Assembly (NCBI RefSeq): GCF_003351785.1
Contig: NZ_CP031230.1
Span: forward strand, 2,526,501-2,590,500
Length of the DNA: 64,000 nucleotides
Direction of reading: 5' to 3'
Origin: Sporosarcina sp. PTS2304
GTDB lineage: Bacteria > Bacillota > Bacilli > Bacillales_A > Planococcaceae
Both the position numbers and the translations under genes were made by a program. Shown piece by piece: positions 61,147-64,000 of the stretch. Below the pieces are notes generated by a model. It saw only the letters and a list, made by a program, of their open reading frames with translations, was not told the DNA's origin and did no database searches. Numbering within the stretch: the stretch's first letter is position 1; the number at the start of each line of letters is the position of its first letter.

Positions 61147-61962
61147 TTGACAGTGAAAGTAGCGCTAACTATCGCAGGCTCAGATAGCGGTGGCGGAGCA
61201 GGAATCCAAGCAGACTTAAAAACGTTTCAAGAGTTAAACGTATTTGGCACCTCTGCCTTAACGGCTGTTACTGCTCAAAACACGCTCGGAGTACATGGAG
61301 TATATCCCGTTCCAACAGAAGGCGTCGTTGCACAAATTCGCGCAATATTGGACGACTTTGATGTAAAGGCCTGTAAGACCGGCATGCTTTTCTCAGCCGA
61401 AATTATTACAGCGATTGCCTCTGTCCTGAAAGAATATCCACCTATCCCTTTAATCATTGATCCTGTCATGATTGCTAAAGGTGGACAATCGTTATTACAG
61501 CAACAAGCAATTCAAGCGATGAAAGAACACTTGATTCCATTAGCTACCATTGTGACACCGAATATCCCTGAAGCAGAAGTATTAACGGGTATGAAAATTG
61601 TTACAGACGAAGAAATCCAACAAGCCGCGCAAATCATTATCGACATGGGCGCAAAAGCGGTAGTGATGAAAGGCGGTCACCGTAACGATGTATTAGAAGC
61701 GCGAGATTATTATCTTGATCGTGAAGGTCAGTCGTTTACGCTGACGACTCCTTTTGTCCATACGAAAGATACACACGGTACAGGCTGCACATTCGCAGCG
61801 GCTCTGGCAGGTTTTTTAGCAAAAGGTTACTCTATGCCTGATGCTGTTGCTGAGTCTAAACAATTTATTCAGGCAGCGATTGAAAATGGACTGCGCCTCG
61901 GCTCTGGACACGGACCGACAAACCACTGGGCATATAGCCAATTGAAACAGGAGATGCGCTAA
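61147..61962 (+). CDS. thiD: Hydroxymethylpyrimidine/phosphomethylpyrimidine kinase (TTG start)
   Basis: Makes HMP-PP for thiamine. 271 residues from TTG at 61147 (reading LTVKVALTIAGSDSGGGAG), with GGAGGTTTTTTCA upstream; an earlier TTG at 61129 would include the ribosome site. Ribokinase-fold motifs AGSDSGGGAGIQADLKTF and DTHGTGCTFAAAL are intact. B. subtilis ThiD has the same length. The gene shares one base with thiE. Confidence 0.94.
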   Translation: MTVKVALTIAGSDSGGGAGIQADLKTFQELNVFGTSALTAVTAQNTLGVHGVYPVPTEGVVAQIRAILDDFDVKACKTGMLFSAEIITAIASVLKEYPPIPLIIDPVMIAKGGQSLLQQQAIQAMKEHLIPLATIVTPNIPEAEVLTGMKIVTDEEIQQAAQIIIDMGAKAVVMKGGHRNDVLEARDYYLDREGQSFTLTTPFVHTKDTHGTGCTFAAALAGFLAKGYSMPDAVAESKQFIQAAIENGLRLGSGHGPTNHWAYSQLKQEMR

Positions 61963-62624
61963 TGCGAAACGCCGAAGTTAAAAAAGCGATGGGTTTATAC
62001 TTTGTTATGGGAACTCAAAACGTTGGAAACCAAGAACCAATGGCCGTGCTAGAAGCAGCCCTTCGCGGAGGGATCACTTGTTTTCAACTGCGCGAAAAAG
62101 GGCCAGGAGCATTAGTAGGTGAAAACTTGCTGAACTTCGCAAGAAAATGCCAGGCCCTCTGCCGAGTCTACCGTGTACCTTTTATCGTCAATGACGACGT
62201 AGACCTTGCGCTAGCACTTAATGCAGATGGCGTTCATGTCGGTCAAGACGATGAACAAGCTGCTCTCGTGCGCGAGCGTATTGGATCTGATAAGTGGCTA
62301 GGTGTCTCCACTCATAATGTTGAAGAAGTGCGAATAGCTGAATCGATTGGCGCTGATTATGTCGGACTAGGTCCTATTTATCCAACCATTTCAAAAGGTG
62401 ACGCTTCCGCTGTAGTAGGACCCGAGCTACTAAAGGAAATCCGCTCAGTATTCCAGACTATGCCGATTGTTGGAATCGGCGGAATATCCATGACGAACGT
62501 TGAGTCAATTATTCATGCTGGCGCTGATGGAATTGCAGTTATTTCCTCAATTGCTTCAGCTGAAGATTCTTTACATGCTACAGAAGCATTTTCAAAAAAA
62601 CTAAAATTCTTATTGAATAGCTAA
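61962..62624 (+). CDS. thiE: Thiamine-phosphate synthase
   Basis: Joins HMP-PP and thiazole phosphate. 220 residues; FQLREKGPGAL binds the pyrimidine pyrophosphate, and FIVNDDVDLALALNADGVHV and VGLGPIYPTISKGDA are family signatures. The ATG overlaps the thiD stop by one base (TAATG). Confidence 0.95.
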   Translation: MRNAEVKKAMGLYFVMGTQNVGNQEPMAVLEAALRGGITCFQLREKGPGALVGENLLNFARKCQALCRVYRVPFIVNDDVDLALALNADGVHVGQDDEQAALVRERIGSDKWLGVSTHNVEEVRIAESIGADYVGLGPIYPTISKGDASAVVGPELLKEIRSVFQTMPIVGIGGISMTNVESIIHAGADGIAVISSIASAEDSLHATEAFSKKLKFLLNS

Positions 62625-62635
62625 AAGAGGTACTT

Positions 62636-63124
62636 ATGAATACACGTAAAATGATTTACATGACGATGTTCGTTGCGATTGCAGTCGCCGGTTCTGCGTT
62701 CGTTTCATTTCCTGCCGGTATTGCTAAAGCTTATCCAATTCAGCATGCGGTGAACGTGATCGTAGCTATCATTATGGGACCTATCCCTGCCGTCATTGTA
62801 GCTTTCCTGACAGGTCTTGTGCGAGTTCTGACGGGAACTGGCTCGCTACTGGCCTTCCCAGGCGGTATGATCGGAGCGCTGTTGGCAGGTATACTTTATA
62901 AAGCGTTTAAAAAGAATTGGAGTGCTGGATTGGGAGAAATTCTCGGTACAGGTCTTATCGCCCCACTTTTTGCTGTTCCTTATGCAAAAATCTTAATGGG
63001 CACGACAGTTACGGCAGTTTTCTTTTTCCCGCCGTTTCTCGTATCAACGATTAGCGGTACGATCATCGGATTACTACTAGCACCTCGCCTTTTAAAGCTG
63101 AAGATGTTCCAGAACTTGCAGTAG
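62636..63124 (+). CDS. thiW: ThiW, ECF transporter S component for thiazole
   Basis: 162 residues with five or six hydrophobic segments; AIAVAGSAFVSFPAGIAKAY and GTGSLLAFPGGMIGALLAG are typical of ThiW. It would import hydroxyethylthiazole for ThiM, which fits the operon. AAAGAGGTACTT precedes the ATG. No T-rich strong terminator follows; a weak TAAAAAG/CTTTTTA stem is at 63150-63171. Confidence 0.9.
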   Translation: MNTRKMIYMTMFVAIAVAGSAFVSFPAGIAKAYPIQHAVNVIVAIIMGPIPAVIVAFLTGLVRVLTGTGSLLAFPGGMIGALLAGILYKAFKKNWSAGLGEILGTGLIAPLFAVPYAKILMGTTVTAVFFFPPFLVSTISGTIIGLLLAPRLLKLKMFQNLQ

Positions 63125-63179
63125 TTGCCAGCAAAGTCTGTTAATTAGCTAAAAAGGGGGGTGTCTTTTTAAAAATGAG

Positions 63180-63761
63180 GGGCAGTAAAGTAGTATACGT
63201 TTTAGGATTCTCCCTGCAGAACCGGACGCTTTCCTGAGAGGGCGCGGCGGACTGATCCTCTAGGAGTCGCAGGTTCTTCCGGGAGAATCCTTGAGTTAGT
63301 GTTCGTAAGTCAGTTCGTGTTCGTCCAGAAATAGAGTATGGTAAGTTCCGCTTTCTGAACAGTGTGGGTGAAGCTTTAGATTACCTGACTGAATATATAG
63401 AGTCATTGCTTTTTCCACTCAGTCCATCGAAACAGTCATAGTAGCTAGCAACACTCCACCGCTTTTTAACTTCAAAAACGGTCAGATTATATCAGACAAC
63501 TCTACTTGGTTTTCACCATCTACAAAGAGCTATCAAACTGTCTTGCACACATTAAGTACGGCTGAAGCTGGAAGACGATCGACTCCGGGAGGATCAGAGC
63601 GGAGGACGGCTTTTGCGAGTGAAGCGTAGCGAGAAGGAGCACATCTTTGCTTTTGACAGGTGTAACTCGCACTTTTGCGAGGTCCACCGCCCACTCCGAA
63701 AAGCGTATCGTCTGGAAGCGCAAGCCGCAAGACAATCTAAGTTAGCATCACTCCATTTAAT
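63180..63761. repeat. Family B composite hairpin repeat, copy 3 (inverted)
   Basis: Opposite orientation to copies 1 and 2. Its right module is 63204-63291, shortened to 88 nt by loss of an internal 36 nt; its left module (about 63557-63729) carries the extra segment with GCGAGTGAAGCGTAGCGAG that copy 2 has in a right module. The centre matches the other copies with small deletions. It lies 55 nt after thiW. Confidence 0.85.
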
Positions 63762-63937
63762 TGCCATAGTCACTGTATATCAACCAGCCAAAATCGCCCG
63801 CTTCTATCCATCGCCTAACTCGTTTTCAAGTTAATGGACAGATGATACGTCATATGGTTAATTTAGCAAGCATGATTTGAAGTAAAGGTATGGTTTCTTC
63901 AAAAGCATGTTGTCGATTTCCCGGGAAATAACACGAG
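63762..63937. other. Intergenic stretch without a recognised feature
   Basis: Between repeat copy 3 and the last partial reading frame I see no gene, promoter or hairpin beyond the short palindrome TTCCCGGGAA (63919-63928). Confidence 0.4.
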
Positions 63938-64000
63938 TTATATTCCTGCCTCATAATAACTTTGCATTTCTTCTACAGGTACCATATTTCCCCCTGTAGC
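63938..64000 (-). CDS. Possible C-terminal end of a gene cut by the right edge
   Basis: Twenty codons and a stop (ATGGNMVPVEEMQSYYEAGI) remain open to the edge on the minus strand. Too short to identify; no terminator is visible after it. Confidence 0.25.
   Translation of the reverse strand, partial: ATGGNMVPVEEMQSYYEAGI

Noticed and set aside
63790-63900. A plus-strand frame near 63832-63888 (FQVNGQMIRHMVNLAS) reminiscent of an enzyme C-terminus.
   Set aside because: Too short, with no open frame upstream into the repeat and no supporting context.

Overview
The window reads as a chromosomal segment of a spore-forming low-GC Gram-positive bacterium (Bacillota, Bacillales), most likely Planococcaceae close to Sporosarcina. 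The grounds are the gene order from ctsR to rplO, which largely matches Bacillus subtilis read on the minus strand; the presence of sigH, ger and cotD-like genes; and Firmicutes-type regulation (Cys T-box, L10 leader, CtsR boxes, SAM-I and TPP riboswitches, a BirA operator). The genus is inferred from protein resemblance and was not tested by a search.

Region 1 (1-14395, minus strand): the end of the spc operon (secY cut by the left edge), the full spc and S10 operons down to rpsJ with its promoter at 9539-9567, then the str operon (rpsL-rpsG-fusA-tuf). Region 2 (14396-27024, minus): rpoC, rpoB, a methyltransferase, rplL-rplJ under an L10 leader with attenuator, rplA-rplK, nusG, secE, a 49-codon rpmG with a GTG start, and sigH. 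Region 3 (27032-41510, minus): rae1-rlmB-mrnC-cysS-cysE behind a cysteine T-box, gltX, ispF-ispD, the PIN/TRAM gene, radA, clpC, mcsB-mcsA-ctsR. Compared with B. subtilis, disA is missing between radA and the PIN/TRAM gene, the L7Ae-like gene is missing between rpoC and rpsL, and clpC has its own promoter with a CtsR operator.

Region 4 (41511-64000, mixed strands) is accessory and metabolic: bioY-bioB under BirA; a SAM-riboswitch operon for methionine synthesis (YitJ-type fusion plus cobalamin-dependent MetH); a CotD-like coat gene; a DCC thiol oxidoreductase; an aldehyde dehydrogenase with a DUF779 partner; a gerB-gerA-gerC-type germinant receptor operon; a FN3/DUF3238-type protein; and a TPP-riboswitch operon thiM-thiD-thiE-thiW.

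The most unusual content is two families of hairpin repeats. Family B has three copies (43518-44090, 51910-52760, 63180-63761): two inverted, about 124-nt hairpin modules flank a conserved centre of about 268 nt that is not coding, and one module may carry an extra segment of about 64 nt. Family A units are about 121 nt with covarying stems. They occur as two and a half tandem units after metH (50198-50532) and as one and a fraction inside the cysE leader (30811-30960). No tRNA, rRNA, CRISPR array, prophage or transposase gene was seen.
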